In this document: positions 15,267 through 22,891 of the stretch, in pieces
How the letters are laid out: the number at the start of each line of letters is the position of its first letter
How positions within the stretch are numbered: the first letter of the stretch is position 1
NCBI RefSeq assembly: GCF_002952775.1
Contig: NZ_CP025066.1
Coordinates: 2,604,001 to 2,668,000, forward strand
DNA: 64,000 nt
DNA from: Halalkaliarchaeum desulfuricum
GTDB lineage: Archaea; Halobacteriota; Halobacteria; Halobacteriales; Haloferacaceae
Direction: 5' to 3'
Made by a program: the position numbers and the translations under genes
Notes under the pieces: generated by a model
Databases searched by the model: none
Told to the model about the DNA's origin: nothing
Seen by the model: only the letters and a program-made list of their open reading frames with translations

Positions 15267-15340
15267 GAGGAGTGGCGAGAAGGCTGATCCAGCACGGAAT
15301 TGATCAGTTGGACGCCGATTCGTCGGGCCCAAACGAGTAA
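15267..15340 (+). pseudogene. Frameshifted remnant of the doc 3' end
   Basis: 74 nt aligning with the last 75 nt of the doc gene (6238-6312), with one base lost inside GAGTGGCGAGA..GATCCAG, so the frame is broken. It begins 5 nt after the zinc-finger stop and is followed by the second copy of the 46-residue gene, in the order seen in cassette 1. It shows that cassette 3 once ended with its own doc gene. Confidence 0.75.
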
Positions 15341-15365
15341 TCCCGTTCGGAGGATCAATTCAGAT

Positions 15366-15506
15366 ATGGCTACCGAAGAGGGGACAGAAACATCTTCTCC
15401 GGTTGACGAGATGATGGAAGACATCCGTCGGGAACTGGTTAGGAGGGTCGCGGCTGAAGTTCGGAATATTAATCCGGACATCTACGACGGCCTTGAAAAT
15501 GAGTAA
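15366..15506 (+). CDS. 46-residue acidic protein, second copy
   Basis: Paralogue of the gene at 6338-6478: same length, 37 of 46 residues identical. Differences are mostly conservative. It remains intact although its doc neighbour is a broken stub, which argues that it has a function without the toxin (for example protection against the other Doc) or that the decay is recent. The ATG at 15366 matches the start of the other copy; the frame is open upstream to 15300 through the doc stub. Confidence 0.6.
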   Translation: MATEEGTETSSPVDEMMEDIRRELVRRVAAEVRNINPDIYDGLENE

Positions 15507-15518
15507 CTCGCTAGCGTT

Positions 15519-15688
15519 GCAATCGGCCATTGATTTTCTCTCTTGCCACCTGTCTGGACGTACGCGAACTCCCGTGGATATCACCCGCCGATATGCCTAT
15601 CGAACGAAAGCAAATGCATTGTGATAGCAGAGAATAAAACACTGAATCTCGGCCTTCTACCCCATGATCTCGGGCGGTAACCCCACTA
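15519..15688. repeat. Right arm 3 of the tRNA-Arg cassette (170 bp)
   Basis: Third copy of the 170-bp arm, directly abutting the 3' end of the tRNA-Arg gene. Same start and length as 6491-6660 and 7498-7667. Homology with cassette 1 extends further upstream, through the 46-residue gene and the doc stub (about 422 bp in all). Confidence 0.8.
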
Positions 15689-15763
15689 TGGGCGCTGCAG
15701 GATTTGAACCCGCGACATCTTGGTCCGAAGCCAAGCACTCTATCCAGGCTGAGTTAAGCGCCC
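15689..15763 (-). tRNA. tRNA-Arg (anticodon TCG)
   Basis: 75 nt that fold as a cloverleaf: acceptor GGGCGCT/AGCGCCC, D stem ACTC/GAGT, anticodon stem CTTGG/CCAAG with loop CTTCGGA (anticodon TCG, reading CGA), T stem GCGGG/CCTGC with loop TTCAAAT, discriminator A, no encoded CCA. Its last 13 nt are the core repeated at 5669, 6661 and 7668, making it the insertion target of the island. Confidence 0.95.
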
Positions 15764-15790
15764 TTCGAAAGCCGATTGTAGACTCACCCG

Positions 15791-15796
15791 CTTAAG
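15791..15796 (-). promoter_or_regulatory. TATA-like box of tRNA-Arg
   Basis: CTTAAG, 28-33 nt upstream of the mature tRNA 5' end on the minus strand. The promoter is on the side away from the insertions and so is unaffected by them. Confidence 0.5.
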
Positions 15797-15812
15797 TTCC
15801 GCGGTTCACCGG

Positions 15813-16244
15813 CTACCGATCGGCAGTCCCCGGATTCGACTGCCGACGCTCTGCGGGATGTACCCGGCGCACGCCGCGACCGAGGGCCGTCCCAATTCCA
15901 CCGACGACGATCCCGATCACTAGTGCGATCGAAAGCTCCCACGCAAGTTGACCCTCGGCGGGGGCCGCCGTCGGAACCAGCGGTGCAACCGCCCCCACAA
16001 TAGAAACGGACCCGACTGCGCCGATTAGTGGAGCCACCGCGAGCAATACTGATCCTGCAACGCCGCCGTGGGCGTAGCCGTATCCCGCCGCTGCGATGGC
16101 TCCGAGAACTGCGAGCGCGAAAACCACCGTGTATCCTTCGGGGGTAAACCGAGCGATCGCTTCCGGAAGAGTAACCCAAACGGTGAGCCCAATTGCGATC
16201 GCCCAGACGAAGGCCCGTTCGCTTCCTGTCGTTCCGAACGTCAT
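15813..16244 (-). CDS. Small integral membrane protein, unknown function
   Basis: 143 residues from the ATG at 16244, chosen because the 36 residues upstream in frame are basic and unlike the protein. About four hydrophobic segments: FVWAIAIGLTVWVTL, TVVFALAVLGAIAAAGYGYA, VLLAVAPLIGAVGSVSIVGA and LSIALVIGIVVGGIGTALG. The C-terminal tail is short and charged. It resembles no named family I can place. Its 3' end lies 50 nt upstream of tRNA-Arg on the same strand. Confidence 0.65.
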   Translation of the reverse strand: MTFGTTGSERAFVWAIAIGLTVWVTLPEAIARFTPEGYTVVFALAVLGAIAAAGYGYAHGGVAGSVLLAVAPLIGAVGSVSIVGAVAPLVPTAAPAEGQLAWELSIALVIGIVVGGIGTALGRGVRRVHPAERRQSNPGTADR

Positions 16245-16272
16245 GTTCTGCTCCGGTTGGTATGAACTTCGT

Positions 16273-16776
16273 TCATTTCGCTGTCTCGTCCCGAGTCGCA
16301 GTCCGACCGTCGCGGTCGGGCGTGAGATTCCCGTGGCGGTCGATCTCGCCACGAACGATCCGCGTCGAGGAGATTCGTTCGCCGTCGTCGGCGGGGACGT
16401 GGTCGACCACCTCGATCTGCAGCGGCGGCAGCCCGCGCTCGACCCTGAGGTCGTTGATTCGCTTGCCGCCGTCGACAGTTTCCGGTGACACGATCAGCAC
16501 GTCGAATCCCGGCTCCGTCGCGATCCCGGTCGGCCGTTCGAGCTTCCTGATCTCGAACTTCCGCCCGTGCTCCTCGGCGAGCGGTTCGAGTTCCGCTTTC
16601 AGGTCGCGTTTGCGTTCCTCGTACGGGCGAACGTAGCGATCGACGTGACGGGTCTGAGGTGCGAGCTCGTCCGACGTCAACCCGACGGTGACGTCCCCGA
16701 GTTCGAACGCCCGCCTGAATAACGCGAGATGGCCGTCGTGAACGGGATCGAAGGTCCCGCCCAGCGCGACGTTCAT
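16273..16776 (-). CDS. coaD: Phosphopantetheine adenylyltransferase
   Basis: Transfers AMP from ATP to 4'-phosphopantetheine, the penultimate step of CoA synthesis. 167 residues; nucleotidyltransferase motif GGTFDPVHDGHLALFRRA at the N terminus and the ISSTRIVRGEID signature at the C terminus. The archaeal type, with the distinctive ERGLPPLQIEVVDHV stretch. It lies 93 nt downstream of an HTH gene on the same strand. Confidence 0.92.
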   Translation of the reverse strand: MNVALGGTFDPVHDGHLALFRRAFELGDVTVGLTSDELAPQTRHVDRYVRPYEERKRDLKAELEPLAEEHGRKFEIRKLERPTGIATEPGFDVLIVSPETVDGGKRINDLRVERGLPPLQIEVVDHVPADDGERISSTRIVRGEIDRHGNLTPDRDGRTATRDETAK

Positions 16777-16869
16777 ACAGGTGGGTTGACGCCGTATCCC
16801 TTAAATTGACGCATCCAGCTCAACGCGAGAAAATCGGAACGATCGCAGGGCGGCCTCTTCGACGTCGGT

Positions 16870-17529
16870 CTATTCCTCGTCGGGTTTCTCGCCGTTCTCG
16901 TCTTCAGGCTGCGTCTCGTCTCCAGCCTCTTCACCGTCCGTCTCCTCATCGCCGTTGTCGTCGTCTCCTTCGACCGTAATCCGCACCGGCTCGGAGTCTT
17001 CCCCCTCTTTTTCGCCGAGACGACGATCGAGGTTGAACACCGCGTTGAGCTCGGACTGGACCTGATCGACGACGCTGTGGACCAGTTCGCTCGGCGGGAT
17101 CGCCTGGTACTCGTAGGGATTGTTGCCCGCGCCGGCGCTTTCGCGTTTCCGGCGCTCGACTGTTCCATCGTCGTGGAGCTCTGCCAGTGCCTCGCGCACC
17201 GTACTTGGATACAGTCCGGTCCCGTCGGCTACTTCCTCGCTCGTACTGTCGGGGTTCTCCCGAAGGTACACGTAGATCCGTGCTTTCGTTTCCGTTTCGA
17301 GGAGCCACGAGAGCAGGTCGACGATTCCGCGGTCGAACTCCTCGACCGCGCGATCGGCCTCCTCTTCGATCCGTTCGCGGGTCTTTTTCAACTCCTCTTT
17401 CGCGGTTTCGCTGGGCGACTTCTCGCCGTCATCAAACTCCTCGTCGAACTCGCCTTCCTCGCCTTCGCTTTCGAACTCCTCGTACTCGAACTCGTTGTCT
17501 CTGTCGTCGGGGGCATCTTCGGGTGTCAT
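16870..17529 (-). CDS. HTH transcription regulator with acidic tails
   Basis: 219 residues from the ATG at 17529. Acidic N terminus (EFEYEEFESEGEEGEFDEE), a coiled-coil-like helix (AKEELKKTRERIEEEADRAVEEF), then a winged helix at ~85-150 (ARIYVYLRENPDSTSEEVADGTGLYPSTVREALAELHDDG, wing with RRKRESAGAG). The C terminus is again Glu/Asp-rich. It belongs to the broad TrmB/MarR-like haloarchaeal regulators. The longer frame upstream to 17700 lacks this character and overlaps gshA, so it was rejected. Confidence 0.75.
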   Translation of the reverse strand: MTPEDAPDDRDNEFEYEEFESEGEEGEFDEEFDDGEKSPSETAKEELKKTRERIEEEADRAVEEFDRGIVDLLSWLLETETKARIYVYLRENPDSTSEEVADGTGLYPSTVREALAELHDDGTVERRKRESAGAGNNPYEYQAIPPSELVHSVVDQVQSELNAVFNLDRRLGEKEGEDSEPVRITVEGDDDNGDEETDGEEAGDETQPEDENGEKPDEE

Positions 17530-17620
17530 GTGTTCTGTGTCGTAGGTCAGAACCCTGCGGGCAAAAGAGTTTCTCGTCGCTTTCCCTCCGACGGGACGCT
17601 TCAGCGCCGACGAATTCGGG

Positions 17621-18700
17621 TTACCACTCCGAGAGCAAAAGCTTTCGACACAGTGCATCGACGCCCTCTTCCGCGTGGATGCGTCGCTGACGTGTCGCAC
17701 CGCTTTCCCGATCGAGGACGTCGACGAGTCCGTCGACGCCGAGTCGATCGCACTCTCGGTCGACGAATTCCTCGAGGGTCATCGTTCCGGAGTCGGCGGT
17801 CAGGAACGTGGCGTCGTGGCCGTGCCGAAGCGCGCGCCACTTGTTCTCGTCGAGGAGTTCCCGCCGGATCTCCGTCCCCGCTTCGCCGTCCTCGTAGCGC
17901 TCTGCGAGGTCCATCACCAGAGCGTGGACGTATTCGGCAAACGCGAGGACGATTTCCGGGTCGCGCTGTCCGTCGGGTGCCCGCATCTCGACGGAACCGT
18001 GGCCGCTGTGGGGACGCACGTCGAACCAGAGCCCGCCCCGGTCCTCGATCGACCCCTCCGTTACCATGCGGCGTTCGAACCGCTCGAATGCGTCGTAGTC
18101 CTCGAAGGCGGTGGGCATTCCGGTGTTGGGCAACCCCTCGAATATCTTCGCCCGGGCCGACGCCAGCCCGGTGTCGTAGCCGTTCCAGAACGGGGAGTTC
18201 GCCGACAGCGCGAGCAGCACTGGGGCGTACCACCGGAGTTCGTTTGCGACCCAGACGGCCTTGTCCGGATCGTCGACGCCGACGTGGAGATGTAATCCGG
18301 CAGTGGTGTTGCGGTGCTGGGGGTACTGGATTCGATCCAGCTGCGCTTTGTACCGTGGCTTTTGCGTGTGGTCGAGTTCCCGCCACCGGGCCTCGGGATG
18401 CAGCCCGGCGCCAGCGATCTGGAACCCCTGCGATTCGGCGTGTTCGAGGAGCGCCGTCCGGACACGTTCGAGTTCCTGACTCGCGTTTGCGGGATCTTCG
18501 ATCAGGCGCGTCTGCGTCTCGATCGTGCACTTGAACAGCTCGTGATCGATCCGACCGTCCAGCGCCTCCGGCGGATCCGTTTCGTAGACGAGTTCGTCCG
18601 TCCCGGATGTCGGACGTCCCGTCCCGTCGACGATAAAAAACTCCTCTTCGATTCCGAGAACGCCCATCCGATCGAAGGCGTCACGAGACCCGAGATCCAT
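17621..18700 (-). CDS. gshA: Glutamate--cysteine ligase (gamma-glutamylcysteine synthetase), GCS2 type
   Basis: Makes gamma-glutamylcysteine, the main low-molecular-weight thiol of haloarchaea, which lack glutathione. 359 residues; typical GCS2 motifs [71 protein letters not shown] and [22 protein letters not shown] element at 18723-18731 about 27 nt before the ATG (leaderless). Monocistronic. Confidence 0.92.
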   Translation of the reverse strand: MDLGSRDAFDRMGVLGIEEEFFIVDGTGRPTSGTDELVYETDPPEALDGRIDHELFKCTIETQTRLIEDPANASQELERVRTALLEHAESQGFQIAGAGLHPEARWRELDHTQKPRYKAQLDRIQYPQHRNTTAGLHLHVGVDDPDKAVWVANELRWYAPVLLALSANSPFWNGYDTGLASARAKIFEGLPNTGMPTAFEDYDAFERFERRMVTEGSIEDRGGLWFDVRPHSGHGSVEMRAPDGQRDPEIVLAFAEYVHALVMDLAERYEDGEAGTEIRRELLDENKWRALRHGHDATFLTADSGTMTLEEFVDRECDRLGVDGLVDVLDRESGATRQRRIHAEEGVDALCRKLLLSEW

Positions 18701-18722
18701 TACCCTCGGTTCGGGATGAAAG

Positions 18723-18731
18723 CCTAAATAT
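18723..18731 (-). promoter_or_regulatory. TATA box of gshA
   Basis: ATATTTAGG on the minus strand, centred ~27 nt upstream of the ATG at 18700. Confidence 0.55.
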
Positions 18732-18799
18732 GTCGTGAAGGCGGTCGTCCAGTCCGCTATACGGACCCGATTTTGCAGAAACTGCTCGGCGGCGCAGTC

Positions 18800-19447
18800 T
18801 CACCGTGGCCGGGCGACCACGCCCAGGTGATCCTCGTGATACGGCGCCAACTGTCGCGTCTCGAGCGTCTCGTACTCGCGTTCGAGATCGTCGAGAACGG
18901 ACTCGAAGACAGCATCGGGCGTTGCCGTGACGTCCTCGCTTCTGGCTTTCACCGAAAGCAGGAGCCGCCCCTCGTCATGCAGGAACTGCCTGTTTCGGTT
19001 CGCGACGGCCGCCTGGCCCCGGGTCGCGACGTCCTGGACGACGACGTCGATGTCGGATTCGACGACGTGGGCGTACGTCTCCGGCTTCCGTGCGTCCTTC
19101 AACAGTGGAAAGAGGTTGTCACGACTCTCGACAACGTCCAGGAGGTCCCGCATCGGCCTCGCAGCGAACTCCACGGCGTACGTGGGACCCGCGAAATCCG
19201 CGACGTGGCTGACCGTCGTTCCGTTCGCCGCCCCGAGATACAGCACCGTATCGCTCTCCTCGAGTCCGGTCCCCATTCCGAGTTCGAGCATCGCCCCGAG
19301 TTTGGAGCGCCCGGCGTCCCAGACCCGCCAACCGTCTGCTGTCGGTTCCCCGTAGACGGGCTCCCCTCGCGTTGCGAGCCGTTCTGCGCCGTCGATCGAT
19401 CGGCGCGTCACGCCCTCTGGCAGCGAATCGGATAACGAGTCAGTCAT
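18800..19447 (-). CDS. flpA: Fibrillarin-like rRNA/tRNA 2'-O-methyltransferase
   Basis: SAM-dependent methyltransferase of the C/D-box sRNP, which methylates ribose 2'-OH at guide-specified sites in rRNA and tRNA. 215 residues; SAM motif VLYLGAANGTTVSHVAD, then TYAVEFAARPMRDLL, DVVVQDVATRGQA and the catalytic-region Lys in LLLSVKARSEDVT. The start overlaps the nop5 stop (ATGA), giving the universally paired nop5-flpA operon. Confidence 0.95.
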   Translation of the reverse strand: MTDSLSDSLPEGVTRRSIDGAERLATRGEPVYGEPTADGWRVWDAGRSKLGAMLELGMGTGLEESDTVLYLGAANGTTVSHVADFAGPTYAVEFAARPMRDLLDVVESRDNLFPLLKDARKPETYAHVVESDIDVVVQDVATRGQAAVANRNRQFLHDEGRLLLSVKARSEDVTATPDAVFESVLDDLEREYETLETRQLAPYHEDHLGVVARPR

Positions 19448-20334
19448 GCGCTCCCCCCGGAGGAACCGTCCGAACGACGTGCCCGGATCGTTTCGATCCG
19501 GTCGCGAATTTCCTCGTGGATCTCGGGACGGTACTCGCCGCTGTAGTGATCGATTCGGGCGGCGATGGCGAGTTTGCCGGCGAACGCGCGTGCCGCGGAG
19601 CCGCGGTCGTCCGGATGTGTCCCCTTGACGTATTCGTGCGTGTAGATCACGCCGTGTTTCGGCGAGGGCGCCCGCCCCGCGAGGTGGGCAAAGAGCGCGT
19701 CTTCGGCGCCGAGAAGCTGGACGGTGCCCGCTGGCTTTTTCGCCAGCGTCTCGAGCCCGCCTGCGAGTGAAATCAGCCGCGCAGCGAGCACCGGACCGGC
19801 CATCTCAGCGAGGTTCGGCGCGACCGCCGGCGCCTGGCGCTCGATGAACGCCCTGTGTTCGTCGGCCTCCGTTGCGAGATCGGCCGCGATCCCGGCCAGG
19901 GAGAGCAACCGCTCGTCTGCAGGGCCGTCCGGCTCCCGGTCCGCGAGCCACTCCACGCCGGCGGAGCCGTCCGGGACGTCGTCGAATCGGCTCCCCGCCC
20001 ATTCGAGAACCCGTTCCGCGAGTTCGTTGGAGACGCGCTCGGCGTCGTCCATCGCGCGAACTGCCTGAACCAGCTGTGCGTCGTCGGCACGTTCCCGTTC
20101 GCGGACTGCCGCACGCGCGGCTGCAATCGTCGCGTCGTGGAGTCGGCGATAGTAGTCGTCCTCCGAGTCGGCGTAACCGGCCTCGATGGCGAGCCGCGGC
20201 CAGTCGGCCGGCTCTTCGGCGGTACCCTCGTCGATCGCGGTCCGGGCAGCCTCAAGGTCCGCCGGATCCAGGCCCGAAAACCAGCCTGTGTCCGGGGCGT
20301 CGGTCACGTCCGTCGAGTCGGTCGTGTCGGTCAT
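19444..20334 (-). CDS. nop5: Nop5/Nop56-type C/D-box sRNP core protein
   Basis: Scaffold that binds L7Ae-sRNA and recruits fibrillarin. 296 residues: an N-terminal fibrillarin-binding part, a long coiled coil in the middle, and the diagnostic Nop domain (AEMAGPVLAARLISLAGGLETLAKKPAGTVQLLGAEDALF and PKHGVIYTHEYVKG) near residues 175-235. Translationally coupled to flpA. The charged C-terminal tail of eukaryotic Nop56 is reduced here to a short Gly/Ser end. Confidence 0.94.
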   Translation of the reverse strand: MTDTTDSTDVTDAPDTGWFSGLDPADLEAARTAIDEGTAEEPADWPRLAIEAGYADSEDDYYRRLHDATIAAARAAVRERERADDAQLVQAVRAMDDAERVSNELAERVLEWAGSRFDDVPDGSAGVEWLADREPDGPADERLLSLAGIAADLATEADEHRAFIERQAPAVAPNLAEMAGPVLAARLISLAGGLETLAKKPAGTVQLLGAEDALFAHLAGRAPSPKHGVIYTHEYVKGTHPDDRGSAARAFAGKLAIAARIDHYSGEYRPEIHEEIRDRIETIRARRSDGSSGGSA

Positions 20335-20766
20335 TACGGTGCGTTACATCCCCTGGTCGTATATCAGTTGTTGGCAATGTGATCTACTTTACTCGGGTTG
20401 GAACGTGCAAACTACCGTTCCAGGCTCAGCTGATCCGGATTTATATGACGGACATCCCGCACCCGGACGCGTCGAGTGGGAAGGTGGTGTCACAGGGGGC
20501 AGACGAGAAGGTTCGGCTCGTCTCTTCGCCGGGCTGGAGCGGCTCGTCGTCGAGGGGGGAAACCGTCGAATTCTCGATCGTGACCGAACCGTCCGAGAGG
20601 TCAGTCCCGGGCGCAAACTGGTTTTTGACCGTTATGCGTGGTCTGTTCGAACCCGGGGAACGCGTTTCGGTCGTCGGCGATTTGGACGTTGACGCTCGAC
20701 GCTCTCCCATCCACGCCCTCTTAAAAGGTGGGAAAGCATACGTACCCGGAACACGAACCAATCACC
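20335..20766. other. Divergent intergenic region nop5 / pcm
   Basis: 432 bp. It contains the nop5 promoter region (AT-richer, 20340-20410), a GATTTATATG element at 20436-20445 and a TTAAAAGG box at 20721-20728 that may drive pcm. A plus-strand frame from the ATG at 20444 stays open through the pcm start with fairly acidic composition, but it overlaps pcm by 86 nt and resembles nothing known, so it is not annotated as a gene. Confidence 0.4.
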
Positions 20767-21435
20767 ATGTTCGGGTTCAGGGACGACTCGAACGCCGTCG
20801 ACGACGGCGACTTCGAGGCCGCCCGCGACCGGATGGTCGACCGGCTCGATGAGCGGGGTTCCATCCAGCGCTCGTCGACTGAGCGGGCGCTCCGGAACGT
20901 CCCTCGCCACGAATTCGTCCCCGAATCCCGGCGACGGAACGCCTACGCCGATCGACCGCTCCCGATCGGGCACGACCAGACCATCAGCGCGCCCCACATG
21001 GTCGCGGTGATGACCGATCTGCTCGAACTCCAGGAAGGCGACCGCGTCCTGGAGATCGGAACCGGCTGCGGCTATCACGCGGCCGTCGTCGCGGAGATCG
21101 TCGGCCCGGGTAACGTCTACACCGTCGAGTACGTCGAGGAACACGCAAGGGAGGCCAGGGAACGCCTCGACGCGCTGGGATATGACGTCCACGTCAGACA
21201 GGGGGACGGTCACCACGGCTGGCCGGAACACGCTCCCTATGACGCCGCCTACCTCACCTGTGCGACGCCGGAGATTCCGGACGCGATAATCGAACAGGTT
21301 CGGGAGGGGGGCGTGATCGTCGGACCAGTGGGTCGCGGCTATCAGGAACTGGTCCGGCTCCATGTCGGCGCCGATGGAGTCGACCGGGAGAGTCACGGCG
21401 GAGTTCGGTTCGTTCCGATGCAGGGTGGGAAGTAA
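20767..21435 (+). CDS. pcm: Protein-L-isoaspartate O-methyltransferase
   Basis: Methylates isoaspartyl residues so that damaged proteins can be repaired. 222 residues from the ATG at 20767. It has the PCMT signature PLPIGHDQTISAPHMVAVM, SAM motif I VLEIGTGCGYHAAVVAEIVG, VYTVEYVEEHARE and the C-terminal GVIVGPVGRGYQEL. A second, divergent family member begins 69 nt downstream on the same strand. Confidence 0.92.
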   Translation: MFGFRDDSNAVDDGDFEAARDRMVDRLDERGSIQRSSTERALRNVPRHEFVPESRRRNAYADRPLPIGHDQTISAPHMVAVMTDLLELQEGDRVLEIGTGCGYHAAVVAEIVGPGNVYTVEYVEEHAREARERLDALGYDVHVRQGDGHHGWPEHAPYDAAYLTCATPEIPDAIIEQVREGGVIVGPVGRGYQELVRLHVGADGVDRESHGGVRFVPMQGGK

Positions 21436-21504
21436 CGCGCTCGTGCGTTCCACCCCCGCCGGTGGAGCGCACAGTTCAAGAGGAACGGGAACAGAGTGCC
21501 GGGT

Positions 21505-22257
21505 ATGGATCCCGCGGTGCTCCGGGACGACATGGTCGAGGGGCTCGAATACAGCCTCGACGAGCCGCTGGACCCGGAGGTCACCCGGGCGATGCGGACG
21601 GTTCCCCGACACGTGTTTCTGGACGCCGCCGCCTACGAGAACCGAGCCACAGAGGCGTACGGGACGCGGGTGCTCGCACCGAAGACGGCCGCACAGTTGC
21701 TCGACGCGCTCGCCGTCGACGAGGGCGACGACGTGCTCGTCGTCGGGGCTGGAATCGGATACACCGTGGCGGTGGTCGCGGAGCTGGCTGGCGACCGACA
21801 CGTTCACGCCGTCGATATCGACCGCCAGGTCGTCTCAGCCGCCCGGTCGAACCTCGAATCTGCCGGATACGGCGATGTCCTGGTCGACCGCCGGGACGGC
21901 GCCGACGGCCTCCCGGAGTACGCCCCATACGACCGGATCCTCCTGGAGGCGGCAGTCGTTCGGCCGCCGAACGCGCTCCTCGAACAGCTCACCCCCGAGG
22001 GTACCATCGTGTTCCCCCGTGGAATGGGTAGCCAGCAGATCGTCGTTGGGGAACGTGATCGTTCGGCACCCGACGGCTACCACGTCCTCGACGAGTACGG
22101 CTTCGTCCAGCTCGGACCGCTGCTCGCGAAGGGTGAACGGCGAAACGGTCCGGCCCGGAACCGGACGGTTCGCGAGGACGCCGAGATCCGGGAGCAGGGC
22201 TACTTCGCGCCCAGCGGCTGGGAGTACGAGTGGGTCGACTGGGAGGAGCAGCTATAG
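21505..22257 (+). CDS. PCMT-family methyltransferase paralogue, divergent
   Basis: About 250 residues from the ATG at 21505 (a GTG at 21496 is the alternative). It keeps the SAM-binding shape (VLVVGAGIGYTVAVVAELAG, VHAVDIDRQVV, APYDRILLEAAV) and the PCMT N-terminal domain (VPRHVFLDAAAYENRATEAYG). The GHDQTISAP active-site loop of its neighbour is replaced by GTRVLAPKTA, so isoaspartyl specificity is doubtful. The C terminus is longer and Trp-rich (WEYEWVDWEEQL). Such tandem pairs occur in haloarchaea; the role of the second member is not known. Confidence 0.8.
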   Translation: MDPAVLRDDMVEGLEYSLDEPLDPEVTRAMRTVPRHVFLDAAAYENRATEAYGTRVLAPKTAAQLLDALAVDEGDDVLVVGAGIGYTVAVVAELAGDRHVHAVDIDRQVVSAARSNLESAGYGDVLVDRRDGADGLPEYAPYDRILLEAAVVRPPNALLEQLTPEGTIVFPRGMGSQQIVVGERDRSAPDGYHVLDEYGFVQLGPLLAKGERRNGPARNRTVREDAEIREQGYFAPSGWEYEWVDWEEQL

Positions 22258-22294
22258 CCCGTTTTATTGTCAAGCGATCCTGCACCCGACCGAA

Positions 22295-22816
22295 TCATTC
22301 CGCAATTACGAGGATCTCCGTGTTCGACCGTTCGTCGGCGTAGTTCGATCCGGCGGGGGGTTTGATGTCGATCGTCAACGTTCCGTCGGGTTGGTTCGCC
22401 CGGAGTTCGGGATCGATCTCTACGGTCGCGACGCCGGTTTCGTCGGTGGTGGCGTACGCGACGCCGTCGTGACGCGCAGTTCCGCCGCGGATCACCACTG
22501 TCGCGTCCGCGACTGGCGTCCCGTCGGGATCGATCACGGTCACCTCGATCGACTGTTCGCCGGGCGTGACGATCTCCGGTTCGGGTTGTGCGTCGAGTTC
22601 GGTGACTGCCAGTCCGTCTATTCCCGAGAGCATCCCCATCATGACGCTGAGGGAGGCGACGCCGACCACGAGCGCAATGACGAGCCGGACGGGCAGACCC
22701 TCGATCGCGCGGCGATCCGACAGAAACTTCCGGTCGGTCGGTTCCTCGACGGAGTGTCTGTCGCTGTCGCTGAATGCGGTTGGGGATCGCCTCGAGGGTG
22801 AGGCCTGTTCGGTCAT
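22295..22816 (-). CDS. Membrane-anchored protein with one Ig-like / CarbopepD-regulatory-like domain
   Basis: 173 residues from the ATG at 22816. A cytoplasmic N terminus rich in Ser and Arg, one transmembrane helix (LPVRLVIALVVGVASLSVMMGML, about residues 41-64), then an extracellular beta-sandwich: SIEVTVIDPDGTPVADATVVIRGG and GVAYATTDETGVATVEIDPEL. The repeated 'VADATV...TDETGVATV' pattern is typical of Ig-like/CNA-B folds in haloarchaeal surface proteins. The longer upstream frame is antisense to the ATPase gene and was rejected. Confidence 0.7.
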   Translation of the reverse strand: MTEQASPSRRSPTAFSDSDRHSVEEPTDRKFLSDRRAIEGLPVRLVIALVVGVASLSVMMGMLSGIDGLAVTELDAQPEPEIVTPGEQSIEVTVIDPDGTPVADATVVIRGGTARHDGVAYATTDETGVATVEIDPELRANQPDGTLTIDIKPPAGSNYADERSNTEILVIAE

Positions 22817-22861
22817 GACCTGGGTTGTCCCCGCTTTCCCATTTGAATCCCCGGACGCGGC

Positions 22862-22870
22862 CTTATATAT
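22862..22870 (+). promoter_or_regulatory. TATA box of the HerA-like ATPase gene
   Basis: CTTATATAT centred 26 nt before the GTG at 22892; fixes a leaderless GTG start. Confidence 0.65.
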
Positions 22871-22891
22871 CAGAGCGCGGCACGTCTCCCC

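Noticed and set aside
4957-15688. CRISPR array or cas genes in the island
   Set aside because: Repeats are few, long-spaced and tied to tRNA ends; no short regularly spaced repeats and no Cas-like protein.
20444-20852. Plus-strand frame starting MTDIPHPDASS upstream of and overlapping pcm
   Set aside because: Acidic in part, but it overlaps pcm by 86 nt in another frame, its only TATA-like element coincides with its ATG, and it resembles no family. Ribosome profiling would settle it.
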